A DNA stretch of 47,677 bases, from the NCBI GenBank assembly GCA_964385635.1, contig CAYLPU010000030.1, positions 1-47,677 of the forward strand, written 5' to 3'. This document shows, piece by piece, positions 7,686 through 16,948 of the stretch. A program made the translations under genes and the position numbers. Every line of letters begins with the position of its first letter. Positions within the stretch are counted from its first letter, which is position 1. Origin of the DNA: CAYLPU01 sp964385635 (GTDB lineage: Bacteria; Chloroflexota; Anaerolineae; B4-G1). Below the pieces are notes generated by a model. The model saw nothing but the letters and a program-made list of their open reading frames with translations. It made no database searches and was not told the DNA's origin.

Positions 7686-8752
7686 ATGAAAACAACCAAG
7701 TTACTGCCCCTGATGACAATCCTGGTAATAGTGGTGGCGATGATAGCCGCCTGTGCTCCGCCTGCCACTGAAGAAGCACCGCCCACCGAGGCACCCACCG
7801 AGGCACCAACTGAGGCAGCGCCGGAGTACGACCTGGGAGGCGCCGAGGTGAACATCGCCGTCGAGAACGCCTACCCNNNNNNNNNNNNNNNNNNNNNNNN
7901 NNNNNNNNNNNNNNNNNNNNNNNNNNNNNNNNNNNNNNNNNNNNNNNNNNNNNNNNNNNNNNNNNNNNNNNNNNNNACGCCATCGGGGTGCTTGAGGCCG
8001 ATGGCACGCTGGATGCTCTCTACCAGAAGTACTGGGGTGAGGAGGCGGAGGCAGCGGAGTACGACCTGGGAGGCGCCGAGGTGAACATCGCCGTCGAGAA
8101 CGCCTACCCGCCCTTCAACTACATAGACGAGGCGACCAGTGAGCCAATGGGGTGGGACTACGACGCCTGCCGCGCCATCTGCGAGATACTCAACTGCACC
8201 CCCGTCTTCGTCGAAGCGGCCTGGGATGGCATCTTCGAGGCCACCGCTGCCGGTGAGTACGACATGGTCGCGGACGGCGTCACCATCACGGCGGAGCGGG
8301 ACGAGATCGTGGACTTCTCGATCCCCTACATGGTCATCCGCCAGGTGATCCTCGCCCGTGTGGGCGAGACAGAGATCGTGGACGAGGCCAGCCTGGTCGC
8401 CAGCGGCGCCCCCGTCGGCACCCAGATCGGCACCACCAACGAGGCGGTGGCGATTGACCTGGTCGGCGAAGACCGGGTTCAGAGCTTCGACACCTTCGAC
8501 CTGCCCGTCCAGGCCCTCATAGCCGGGGACGTGGACGCAGTGATCATCGACGAGGAAGCGGCTAAGGGGTTCATAGAACAGAACCCGGACGATGTCATGA
8601 TCGTGGGTGATCCGCTGACCGGCGAGGAGCAACTGGGCTTCGTCTTCCCGTCCGGCAGCGACCTGGTCGAGCCGATCAACTACGCCATCGGGGTGCTTGA
8701 GGCCGATGGCACGCTGGATGCTCTCTACCAGAAGTATTGGGGTGAGGAGTAA
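7686..8752 (+). CDS. Amino-acid ABC substrate-binding lipoprotein, tandem domains, gapped
   Basis: A periplasmic-type binding protein for a polar amino-acid importer. The signal peptide ends in lipobox IAAC (C23), followed by a Thr/Pro/Glu linker. Domain 1 starts EYDLGGAEVNIAVENAYP and is cut by 100 Ns. After the gap the end of domain 1 (AIGVLEADGTLDALYQKYWG) runs into a second complete SBP_bac_3 domain that starts and ends with the same sequences. The frame shifts across the artificial gap. If the missing piece equals the matching part of domain 2 (572 bases) the frame is restored, giving a 705-base repeat unit and a 512-residue protein. The start has AAGGAGAG upstream. It is the first gene of the operon with the permease and ATPase. 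Confidence 0.85.
7877..7976. other. Scaffold gap of 100 Ns
   Basis: Exactly 100 Ns, a placeholder length. Identical sequence on the two sides (7823-7876 equals 8056-8109; 7977-8043 nearly equals 8682-8748) shows the assembler broke in a tandem duplication. Predicted true length is 572 bases, or 572 plus multiples of 705. Confidence 0.9.
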
Positions 8753-8767
8753 GTACGCACCCGGCAA

Positions 8768-8798
8768 GGGGGGCCGCAGATTTCTACCGCGGCCCCCC
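8768..8798 (+). terminator. GC-rich hairpin between binding-protein and permease genes
   Basis: GGGGGGCCGC (8768-8777) pairs perfectly with GCGGCCCCCC (8789-8798) around an 11-base loop. No U-tract follows, and the permease begins 25 bases on. Such hairpins after binding-protein genes commonly protect the upstream message or partly terminate, so that binding protein exceeds membrane components; that role is inferred here. Confidence 0.7.
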
Positions 8799-8822
8799 TA
8801 TATCACACTCAGGAGGTAGACC

Positions 8823-9705
8823 GTGCCAGAACCCGGAGCACAAACCGCTGTTGGGAGCGTGGCGCGCAAAGAACCAGGTATGATCCCCTGGACAACAGGG
8901 CTGAAACAACTTCCCTGGTGGGCGCTCTTCCTGCTTCTGCTGGGCGTTGCTCTCGTCTACGCCATTGTCACCATTCCCAACTATACCGACGCTTTTTTCT
9001 TCATCGTGCCCGGCCTCAAGATCACGATCCTGGTCAGTGTCACGGCATTTGCCATCGCCCTGGTGACCGGCTTGGTTTTCGGACTGGGGCGTATCTCTTC
9101 CAACCCCATCGCTTACAACATCACCACCTTCTATGTGGAGGTGGTGCGCGGCATCCCAATGATCGTCATCATCATCTATGTCGCCTATGTCCTGGTCCCT
9201 ATCTTCGTCTCTGCGGCCAACGGCCTTGGGACGTTGATCCTTCAAACGAGTTGGCTCTCTTTCCTCGCCGACCTGGGTCAGTCGTTGGCCGCGTTGGACA
9301 TCCGCAACATCAACACGGAGGTCCGCGCCACCGCCGGCCTGGCCTTCGGCTTCGGAGCCTACGAAGCAGAGGTCTTTCGTGCAGGTATTCAGTCCATCGA
9401 GCACGGACAGATGGAGGCAGCCCGCTCATTGGGCATGAGTTACTTCCAGGCCATGCGCCACGTCATCCTGCCCCAGGCCATCCGTGTGATCCTCCCCCCT
9501 CTGGGCAATGACTTCATCGCTATGTTGAAAGACTCATCTCTGATCTCCGTGTTGGCTGTGCGGGACCTGACCCAATTGGGGAAGTTGAATCGCTCGCGCA
9601 CCTTTCGCACCTTCGAGACCTGGAACACGGTCACCTACCTCTACCTCTCGATTACCCTCCTGGGTTCGATGGGTGTCAAGTGGCTGGAAAGGAAGTTTAG
9701 GACCG

Positions 9706-9716
<11 letters not shown>
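8823..9716 (+). CDS. Amino-acid ABC transporter permease (HisM/GlnP family)
   Basis: A 297-residue inner-membrane permease. Helices lie at about 31-53, 65-92, 105-140, a loop of ~45 residues, then 170-190, 225-250 and 262-282. The cytoplasmic coupling loop carries the EAA motif, EAARSLGMSYFQAMRHVILP, which docks on the ATPase. The family transports polar amino acids such as Glu, Gln, Arg or His; the substrate cannot be told. The GTG start has AGGAGGT five bases upstream. Its end overlaps the ATPase start by 11 bases. The extra loop between TM3 and the EAA region (about 138-168) is longer than usual. Confidence 0.92.
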
Positions 9717-10434
<718 letters not shown>

Positions 10435-10443
<9 letters not shown>

Positions 10444-11331
10444 CCAACGGACTACCAACATCTCCAGCGTTCCGTCCGCCTCCATCTCCGCCAGCACACC
10501 GTTGATCGCGCGCAGGAGGTGCTGGCTTCCCCGCTGCACGGCTACGGCATAGGGCTCCTCGACGACCGGTTCCCCCACGATTACCAACCCCGCCGCCAGT
10601 GCAGAGACGCGGTCCACCAGCGCGCCGTCGGCTTCTCCCGCCGCGACCGTCGCCAGGGTCCCAGCCGCCGTCTGGCAGGGCACGATGGTGAGATCGGGCA
10701 ATCTTCGCGCCCACTTGCGCGCCTCCAGGTCCCCCTGACTGCCGAATTCCACCGCCAGCGTGCACCCGCTCAGGCCGGCCATCCCTTCGACAGGCTCAGG
10801 GCAGGCTCCTTCGATGCCCCCCCCCCTTTCTTCCCCCCCAAAGTTGGGGGGGACAGAGGGGGGGCGCACGACCAGCACCTGCCCGGCGTCGAAGTAGGGA
10901 GTCGAATAGGCAAAATCGGCCGCACGAGCGGGATTGACGACGAGCGCAGAGATGACGACGTCAACACGGCCCACCGCCAGCGCGTCGTAGAGACCGTCGT
11001 AGGGGAGGTTGGCGACGAACTGCACCTCGACCCCTTCGGCTCCTTCGACTTCGCTCAGGACAGGTTCGCTCAGGGCAGGCCCCATCCGCCGGCCCAACTC
11101 CCGCGCCAGATCCACGTCGAACCCGACCAGCGTCCCATCGGCAGTGATGGCCTCGAAGGGCGGGAAACTGGCGTCCATCCCCACGCGTAGGATGCCGGTC
11201 TCGCGCACGCGTTCCCAGATGTCGTCGGGACGGGCGCAGGCGGCCAGGACAATGAACAATGAGAAATGAACAATGAACAATGTCCAACGTCCAGCGTCCA
11301 ATGTCCAGTGTTTGATTTGGGATCTGGTCAT
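10435..11331 (-). CDS. Second amino-acid ABC substrate-binding lipoprotein
   Basis: About 298 residues, SBP_bac_3 type: GILRVGMDASFPPFEAITADGTLVGFDVDLARELG is the family's N-terminal signature, read here in pieces, followed by YDGLYDALAVGRVDVVIS. The lipobox is VLAAC after a hydrophobic stretch. The signal peptide is encoded by short tandem repeats (11243-11315: TGGACNNTGGAC and CATTGTTCATTG types). Two loops hold extra sequence from dispersed repeats: PALSEPVLSEVEG (11032-11079) and a ~27-residue Pro/Gly-rich stretch ending CPEPVEG (10783-10866). Neither breaks the frame. The ATG at 11331 is preferred over GTG 11340 from the position of GGGAG. It is convergent with the importer and may serve it or another system. 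Confidence 0.85.
10783..10866 (-). repeat. Compound dispersed-repeat insertion in a binding-protein gene
   Basis: Contains the 19-bp CCCTTCGACAGGCTCAGGG repeat (10783-10801), then poly-C / poly-G segments around AAAGTTGGGGGGG that are inverted to each other (about 10815-10865). Together they add about 27 in-frame codons to the lipoprotein gene, between RP and GMAGLSGCTLAVEFGS. Confidence 0.65.
11032..11079 (-). repeat. SEPVEG-type repeat variant in a binding-protein gene
   Basis: A 48-base variant built from CTTCGACTTCGCTCAGGACAGG and GTTCGCTCAGGGCAGG pieces, encoding PALSEPVLSEVEGAEG in frame, inserted before VEVQFVANLPYDGL, where related binding proteins have no insert. Confidence 0.65.
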
Positions 11332-11351
11332 CGTGATCACTCCCTTCAGGT

Positions 11352-11380
11352 ATTGTACCCGCTAAGTTCGGGAGTGACAA
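11352..11380 (-). promoter_or_regulatory. Promoter of the second binding-protein gene
   Basis: On the minus strand TTGTCA (11380-11375), a 17-base spacer and TACAAT (11357-11352), about 21 bases before the start codon: a near-consensus sigma70-type promoter with a very short leader. Confidence 0.65.
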
Positions 11381-11393
11381 CCGCCAAGTTCGG
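11360..11393. promoter_or_regulatory. Operator-like direct repeat over the promoter
   Basis: CGCTAAGTTCGG (11360-11371) lies in the promoter spacer and CGCCAAGTTCGG (11382-11393) just upstream of the -35 box, 22 bases apart, about two helical turns. This geometry suits a regulator binding one DNA face. No regulator is identified. Confidence 0.4.
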
Positions 11394-11794
11394 CAGGTTT
11401 GGACTTGACAATTCGAGCCACTGCTGTCATACTTGAGACCGGCACACAGCAACCACCGCCTTCGGCCTGATCGTCCCAACCATCGAACCGGGCGGCGTAT
11501 GGCCAGCCATGCTTTACCGGTTCACCAATGGCCGCCCTTCACCTGGACACGCCTACCACCGGAGGAACGGGCCGATGTCCATGCCCATCTTGGCCCGACC
11601 CTCTTCGCGCTTCTGTGAGCCAGGTCATCATCCCTGGCGGTGTAGTACAGACCAACCCGTGGACGCCCCAAACCCGAAACGCTACTGTAACGCAAGTGAA
11701 ACCCTGAGAATGTCGGTTCCGAACTATACTGATGCTGAGTCCACCGAGCCGGGTGGTACTCCGGTAGCGTATTGGTAGACAAGGTGGAGATGAG
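11394..11794 (+). other. Long leader/intergenic region before the beta-helix gene
   Basis: About 400 bases with no supported gene. A possible promoter is TTGACA (11405-11410), 17 bases, CATACT (11428-11433), directed toward the gene at 11795, which would give a leader of about 350 bases. Short open frames (for example 11433-11618) have no recognisable domain and may be gene debris. The ribosome site for 11795 is GGTGGAG at 11783-11789. Confidence 0.4.
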
Positions 11795-14224
11795 ATGACT
11801 TGCAAGCGAATCATAACACTGCTGATGCTGACAACACTGCTGGGGCTTCCGGCGACGCCACCCACTTCAGCAGCGCCGCAGGCCAACACCTACACCGTAA
11901 ACTCGGGTACCAGCACCGCCGACGCCAACCCCGGCGACGGCGTCTGCGCCACGGCCGGCGGTAACTGCACCCTGCGCGCCGCCATTGAGGAGGCCAACGC
12001 GGACGGCACGTACTCAACCATCAACTTTGCTTCCCAGTTCCAGGGGCTCAACGCTATCAGTGGTTGCGTGCTGCCTGCCCTCACCGCGGACAACACCACC
12101 ATAGACGGTAGCAGCAGATGGGATGTAGCGGACGATCGCCCCGGCGTCGAGATCAGCGGCTCATCCTGCGACTTGCTTACCATCCAATCCAGTAACAACA
12201 CCGTGCTGGGGCTCTTCTTTGGAGGCAGCAGCAGTACTGGTGTACACATCACTGGGGGAAGTCTCAACTGCATTGGCGGCCACGGCGAGGGACAGCGCAA
12301 TGTATTCCTCGTCGGCTTGTACGGGGTGTGGATACAATCCACTGGCACCTACAACTACGTCATCAACAACTACTTTGGCACTGTGGACGGAGAGACGCTG
12401 CCCGGTGGCGGTATGGGGACGCGGGGGGTCTTTGTGCACGCTGGTGATACCTATAGCACTGTTTCAGGCAACCTGATCGTTGGACAGAGCGATGCTGGCA
12501 TCGTCATGTGGTCCAATGGAAACACGATTTCAGACAATCTCATTGGGATCAACGATTCCAAGAATGTCGCTTTGCCGAATGGGGTCGGTATAGAACTTTG
12601 GTCAGATGGAAACAGCGTCGGCCCCGACAATGTGATTGCAGGCAACACGTCCTACGGTATGCACCTCTTTCTCGCCGACGACAACATCATTTATGGCAAC
12701 TGGATTGGCTACTCCACAGCGGGTATCGGGAATGGAGATGATGGGATTTACGTCGACGCCTCGCTTAACACTCAGATCGGCACGACCACCAGTGTCAATG
12801 TGATCAGCAACAATAGCGGGAACGGCGTTGGAACGATTGGTTCCTCCGGCCTTACGATTGAAAACAATACCATCACCGACAACGGCCAGGATGGCGTGTA
12901 TCTCACGAGCAGCAGTGGCCAGATTGGTGGCAGTGGCAGCAACCAACGCAATGTCATCAGTGACAATGGAGACGACGGCGTGCACCTGGATGGGACAGGA
13001 ACCGTCACCGTGACCGGAAACTACATCGGGCTGGGGACTTACGGCGTCTACGATCACGGCAACCAGGGCCACGGGGTGTTGATTGATAACGGCTCGACCG
13101 GCGTCATCATCGGTGGCGGTGGCGTGGGCGAGGGAAACTGGATCGCCTACAACCACCAGGATGGCATCCGTATGGACGGAAGCAGCACCCAGGACAACTA
13201 CATCCTGGGCAACGTGCTCGGTGCGCCCATCAACTGGGGCTGGGAGGCAACCAACGGTTGGCACGGCGTCGGCATCTACGGTGGGGCGCACGACAACTGG
13301 ATCGGCTGGACCAGCGCAGCCACGTGGGGCAACACCATCCTGTCCAGCGGATGGAGCGGGGTGGCCATCGTCGACAGCGACGACAACGCGGTGCTGGCTA
13401 ACTACATCGGTACCAACGGGGCCGGCGTCAACTGGGGCAACGCTTTTTACGGAGTAAGCGTGGTAAACGGATCGGGCAACTCTATCAAATCCAACGAGAT
13501 CGCCCATAACGGCACGCACAACGGCACCGACGGCGGGGAGGCTGGCATACGCGTGTACGGGGCGAGTGCCACCAATAACATGATCAGCGGGAACAGTATC
13601 CACGACAACGACGGGCCGGGCATCGAACTGGCTAACGGCGGCAACAATGGCCTGTCTGCGCCGGTCATCACCAGCGCCCATTGCGGGTCGGTGACAGGGA
13701 GCGCCTGCGCGAACTGCTGGATCGAGATTTTCTCCGACAGCGATGATGAGGGGCGGGTTTACGAGGGATACTTCACCACGCCCCCGAGCGGTGCTATCAC
13801 CTGGAGCGGCACGCTCAACGGTCCCAAGGTCACCGCCACGGCGATAGGTCCGGGCGGTTCGAAGGACACCTCCCCCTTCTCCGCGTCCTTCGACGTCGGC
13901 TCCTGCAACACCGCGCCCACGGCTGCCTTCAGCGTCAATCCCGCCAGCGGATACACGAGCACGGTCTTCTCATTCGACGCCTCCGGCTGCAGCGACGCCG
14001 AAGACGCGGCTTCCGCCCTGCAGGTGCGCTGGGACTGGGAGAACAACGGCGTCTACGATACCGGCTGGAGCACGATCAAGACCGCCGATTACAGCTACAC
14101 CTCGGTCGGTACCTACACTGTTCGGCTGGAGGTGATGGACACGTTCGGGCTGAAAGACACCGCAACCCGCCAGGTGGTGGTGAGTGTGTTGCACTGGGTG
14201 TACTTGCCGCTCGTCCTGAAGTAA
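11795..14224 (+). CDS. Secreted beta-helix protein with PKD domain and YLPLVLK end
   Basis: An 809-residue secreted protein. Signal peptide about 1-26. A CSLREA-type motif follows (VCATAGGNCTLRAAIEEANA, about 50-69), typical of large surface beta-helix proteins. A right-handed parallel beta-helix covers about 90-610 with many 'NxIxGN', 'ISDN' and 'GVxIxxGS' turns. A PKD domain (about 706-795, PTAAFSVNP...VRWDWENNG...YTVRLEVMD) is nearly the same as the five in the gene at 16949. The last residues are WVYLPLVLK followed directly by the stop. Likely cell-surface binding or polysaccharide lyase; no lyase catalytic residues could be assigned. Confidence 0.85.
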   Translation: MTCKRIITLLMLTTLLGLPATPPTSAAPQANTYTVNSGTSTADANPGDGVCATAGGNCTLRAAIEEANADGTYSTINFASQFQGLNAISGCVLPALTADNTTIDGSSRWDVADDRPGVEISGSSCDLLTIQSSNNTVLGLFFGGSSSTGVHITGGSLNCIGGHGEGQRNVFLVGLYGVWIQSTGTYNYVINNYFGTVDGETLPGGGMGTRGVFVHAGDTYSTVSGNLIVGQSDAGIVMWSNGNTISDNLIGINDSKNVALPNGVGIELWSDGNSVGPDNVIAGNTSYGMHLFLADDNIIYGNWIGYSTAGIGNGDDGIYVDASLNTQIGTTTSVNVISNNSGNGVGTIGSSGLTIENNTITDNGQDGVYLTSSSGQIGGSGSNQRNVISDNGDDGVHLDGTGTVTVTGNYIGLGTYGVYDHGNQGHGVLIDNGSTGVIIGGGGVGEGNWIAYNHQDGIRMDGSSTQDNYILGNVLGAPINWGWEATNGWHGVGIYGGAHDNWIGWTSAATWGNTILSSGWSGVAIVDSDDNAVLANYIGTNGAGVNWGNAFYGVSVVNGSGNSIKSNEIAHNGTHNGTDGGEAGIRVYGASATNNMISGNSIHDNDGPGIELANGGNNGLSAPVITSAHCGSVTGSACANCWIEIFSDSDDEGRVYEGYFTTPPSGAITWSGTLNGPKVTATAIGPGGSKDTSPFSASFDVGSCNTAPTAAFSVNPASGYTSTVFSFDASGCSDAEDAASALQVRWDWENNGVYDTGWSTIKTADYSYTSVGTYTVRLEVMDTFGLKDTATRQVVVSVLHWVYLPLVLK

Positions 14225-14433
14225 TTCGAAGGGCTGGTGGTGCGGAACTTCCGGTAGCGGCCCCGGCGCAGCACTGCCTTCGCTCGGTAAAGAAGGCGAT
14301 GTGCATGTGACATCTGACGTTTCACGATTCATGCCTCACATTCCACGTCTCGCGTATCCCTGGACGCGTCGTGAAATAGCCTGTTGACGATACGATTGCC
14401 AGCCAATCAACATTCAAAGAAGAGCAGGGCAAA
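14225..14433 (+). repeat. Intergenic leader repeat, copy 1
   Basis: Segments here recur before other island genes: GAAGGGCTGGTGGTGCG (also near 19669), a run of CACGTTTCACG-type repeats, CGTCGTGAAATAGCCTGTTGACGATACGATTG and AATCAACATTCAA. Equivalent sequence lies at 19905-20011 and 26255-26340. It supplies the 5' leader and, with the following ~90 coding bases, a shared signal-peptide cassette. Confidence 0.55.
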
Positions 14434-16827
14434 ATGTCTACCAGGAGAGTGCTACTCGTTGTTCTGGTCGCCAGCGGTGTAATGCTGGCAGTGGGAACCG
14501 GACTCTGGGTTGTCGGTAGCACCCACGCGCTGCCCCATGACCCTGACCCACCCGATGTGACCATCCCCTATCCCGGCCGCATGCGCGACGATGCCGGGCC
14601 GCTGGCCGACAACCCCAACCCGCCCACCTCCACCGTAAAACTGGTCTTCATTCACCATTCCGTCGGCGACTCCTGGCTGGATACTGACAGCGGCAATCTG
14701 GGTAACCAGTTGGGCGCCAGCAATTACCACGTCAGCGATACCTACTACGATTGGGGACCGGACGACATCGGTTCGTACACAGACATCGGTAACTGGTGGG
14801 ACTGGTTCCGGGGCCCCAACCGCGATACCTACACTCAGGCTGTCTACAACACCACGAACCGGCACGCCATCTACACTCGTCCTATGGCAGACCCCGGCGG
14901 CGAGAACCAGATCATTATGTTCAAGTCCTGCTACCCCAACTCCCACCTGGGGGGGAACCCGGACGGCCCGCCCCCGACCGGCCCCAACCCTCTGCGTGGG
15001 GAGGACTACACCTCCGAGCACCATGCCGTCGGCAACGCCAAGGGGATCTACAACGACATCCTGGAGTACTTTGAGACCCGCCAGGACAAACTGTTCGTCG
15101 TCATCACCGCACCTCTGCTGGTGGCGGGCGACACCGACGCCGCACACGCAGCCAATGCCCGCGCTTTCAACACCTGGCTGGTCGAAGACTGGCTGGATGG
15201 CTATTTCCACAACAACGTGGCCGTCTTCGACTTCTACAACGTGCTCACCTCCAATGGGGGGAACTGGGACATCAACGATCTGGGCTCGGACACGGGCAAC
15301 CATCACCGCTACCGTAACGGCGCCATCGAGTACATCACCGACCAGGGAAGCAACACCGCCGCCTACCCCGACGGCGGCAACGACAGTCACCCCTCCCAGG
15401 CCGGCAGCGAGAAGGCCACCACCGAGTTCCTCCCCCTCCTCAACATCTTCTACCACCGCTGGGCGGGCGGGGGGACGTTCACCCCTACCCACTGGATCTA
15501 CCTGCCGCTTATCCTGAGGGACTATGTCCCATCTACCACGCCTCCCAGCGGTGACTGTCCGGCCTACCCGCCGGACTTCACCCCGGTCACCGGCACGCAG
15601 GTCTATCCCGTGCCTAGCCTGGCCGAGCCCGCTCCACGCCAATGGTTCACCGACCCCACCTTCGGCACCTGCCTGGTGCGCATCACCGACCGGGCGAACG
15701 ACCTATCGCCGGGCGATACCTCGACCGGCCTGCTGAACGAGTACGCGCGCGTACAATCTTTCAACGCGGACGGAAGCCGTGTCTTGGTACGCGGCACGGA
15801 CCTGACGTGGTACCTGTACGACGCACAGACACTTGGGCCACCGCTTGCTGAACTGCCCCTCGCCGTGGAACCGCGCTGGGACTCGGGCGATCCCAACCTG
15901 ATCTACTACTTAGATTCTGACGAAAAACGGTTGATGTCCTACAACGTGCAGACCGCAGTGCAGACCGAGGTGCACGACTTTGACGATGACTTCCCCGGTC
16001 AGAATCTGGTCGCCGTGTGGACGCGCCATGAGGGCCGCCCCTCCCGCGATCGCCGCTACTGGGGCCTGATGGCGCAGGACACACAATGGGACACCGTTGC
16101 CTTTGTGGTGTACGACCGGCAGACAGATCAGGTTACCATCCGCGACATGCGTGGCGTGCCGGGTGTGAATGAGGGCATTGACCACGTCACCATCAGCCCT
16201 CTGGGAACCTACTTCCTCGCCTCCTTCGACCGCTATTGCCAGTATGGACACCTGGGCGACGACGCGAACCCATGTGGCCTGATGGTCTACGACCGCGACC
16301 TGACCAACGGGCGGGGTCTGCTGCGCATCATCGGACACTATGACCCGGCCTTGGACGCCCAGGGGCGCGAAGTGATCATCTACCAGGACATTGACACCGA
16401 CTATATCTCCATGCTCGACCTGGAGACCGGCACGGTGACCCCGCTGTGGGAGATTGATTTCAGCCACACGACGATTGGCTTTCACTTTTCGGGGCTCGCC
16501 TACGACCGGCCTGGCTGGGCGCTGGTCTCCACCCACGACGACAACCTGACCACGCATACCTGGATGGACGACCAGGTCTTCGCCGTCGAACTCAAGCCGG
16601 GCGGGCGCGTGGTGCGATTGGCGCACACGCACTCGCTGGTGGACGACAATCTAGAACTCGACTACTGGGCCGAACCGCACGCCAGCGTCAACCATGATTT
16701 CACGCGGGTCGTCTTTACCACCAACTGGGGCCGGTCGGGCACAGGCGAGGTAGAGATGTTCATGATCGTGCTGCCGTCGGACTGGCCCGAGCGGTTGCCG
16801 GCTTTGGCGGGCTCAGTCGAGCCGTGA
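14434..16827 (+). CDS. Secreted SGNH-like domain fused via YLPLILR to a beta-propeller
   Basis: A 797-residue modular protein. The signal peptide MSTRRVLLVVLVASGVMLAV is nearly the same as in genes 16949 and 20012. A short piece (VTIPYPGRMRDDAG) matches the start of the 20012 domain. An SGNH/GDSL-like domain spans about 65-345, with LVFIHHSVGDSW, MFKSCYPNSHLGG and DSHPSQAGSEKATTEFLPLL as candidate Ser/Asn/Asp-His blocks. The linker HWIYLPLILRDY (15490-15525) comes next, then a WD40/TolB-like propeller (about 375-797: FNADGSRVLVRG, ISPLGTYFLASF). The tag, usually terminal, is internal here, so the gene looks like a fusion of two secreted proteins. Activity is inferred only. Confidence 0.75.
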   Translation: MSTRRVLLVVLVASGVMLAVGTGLWVVGSTHALPHDPDPPDVTIPYPGRMRDDAGPLADNPNPPTSTVKLVFIHHSVGDSWLDTDSGNLGNQLGASNYHVSDTYYDWGPDDIGSYTDIGNWWDWFRGPNRDTYTQAVYNTTNRHAIYTRPMADPGGENQIIMFKSCYPNSHLGGNPDGPPPTGPNPLRGEDYTSEHHAVGNAKGIYNDILEYFETRQDKLFVVITAPLLVAGDTDAAHAANARAFNTWLVEDWLDGYFHNNVAVFDFYNVLTSNGGNWDINDLGSDTGNHHRYRNGAIEYITDQGSNTAAYPDGGNDSHPSQAGSEKATTEFLPLLNIFYHRWAGGGTFTPTHWIYLPLILRDYVPSTTPPSGDCPAYPPDFTPVTGTQVYPVPSLAEPAPRQWFTDPTFGTCLVRITDRANDLSPGDTSTGLLNEYARVQSFNADGSRVLVRGTDLTWYLYDAQTLGPPLAELPLAVEPRWDSGDPNLIYYLDSDEKRLMSYNVQTAVQTEVHDFDDDFPGQNLVAVWTRHEGRPSRDRRYWGLMAQDTQWDTVAFVVYDRQTDQVTIRDMRGVPGVNEGIDHVTISPLGTYFLASFDRYCQYGHLGDDANPCGLMVYDRDLTNGRGLLRIIGHYDPALDAQGREVIIYQDIDTDYISMLDLETGTVTPLWEIDFSHTTIGFHFSGLAYDRPGWALVSTHDDNLTTHTWMDDQVFAVELKPGGRVVRLAHTHSLVDDNLELDYWAEPHASVNHDFTRVVFTTNWGRSGTGEVEMFMIVLPSDWPERLPALAGSVEP

Positions 16828-16948
16828 TGCGCGACTTGGCGTAGCGGCCCGGCACGAAGAGGAGGTGAGGCGTGTGTCCTGAAGACAGATCACGCAACAC
16901 ACGCCACGCAATACGTATGCTGCATCATTCACATTCGAGGAGGAAAGA

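Noticed and set aside
8768..8798. Full terminator ending the importer operon
   Set aside because: The permease and ATPase follow at once with good ribosome sites, and there is no U-tract; partial termination or mRNA protection is more likely.
11433..11618. A 61-residue gene in the long leader
   Set aside because: No ribosome site, no recognisable domain and an unusual composition; possibly debris.
14195..14224. LPXTG-type sortase signal
   Set aside because: The motif lacks the Thr-Gly and the following membrane helix and basic tail; the protein ends immediately after it.
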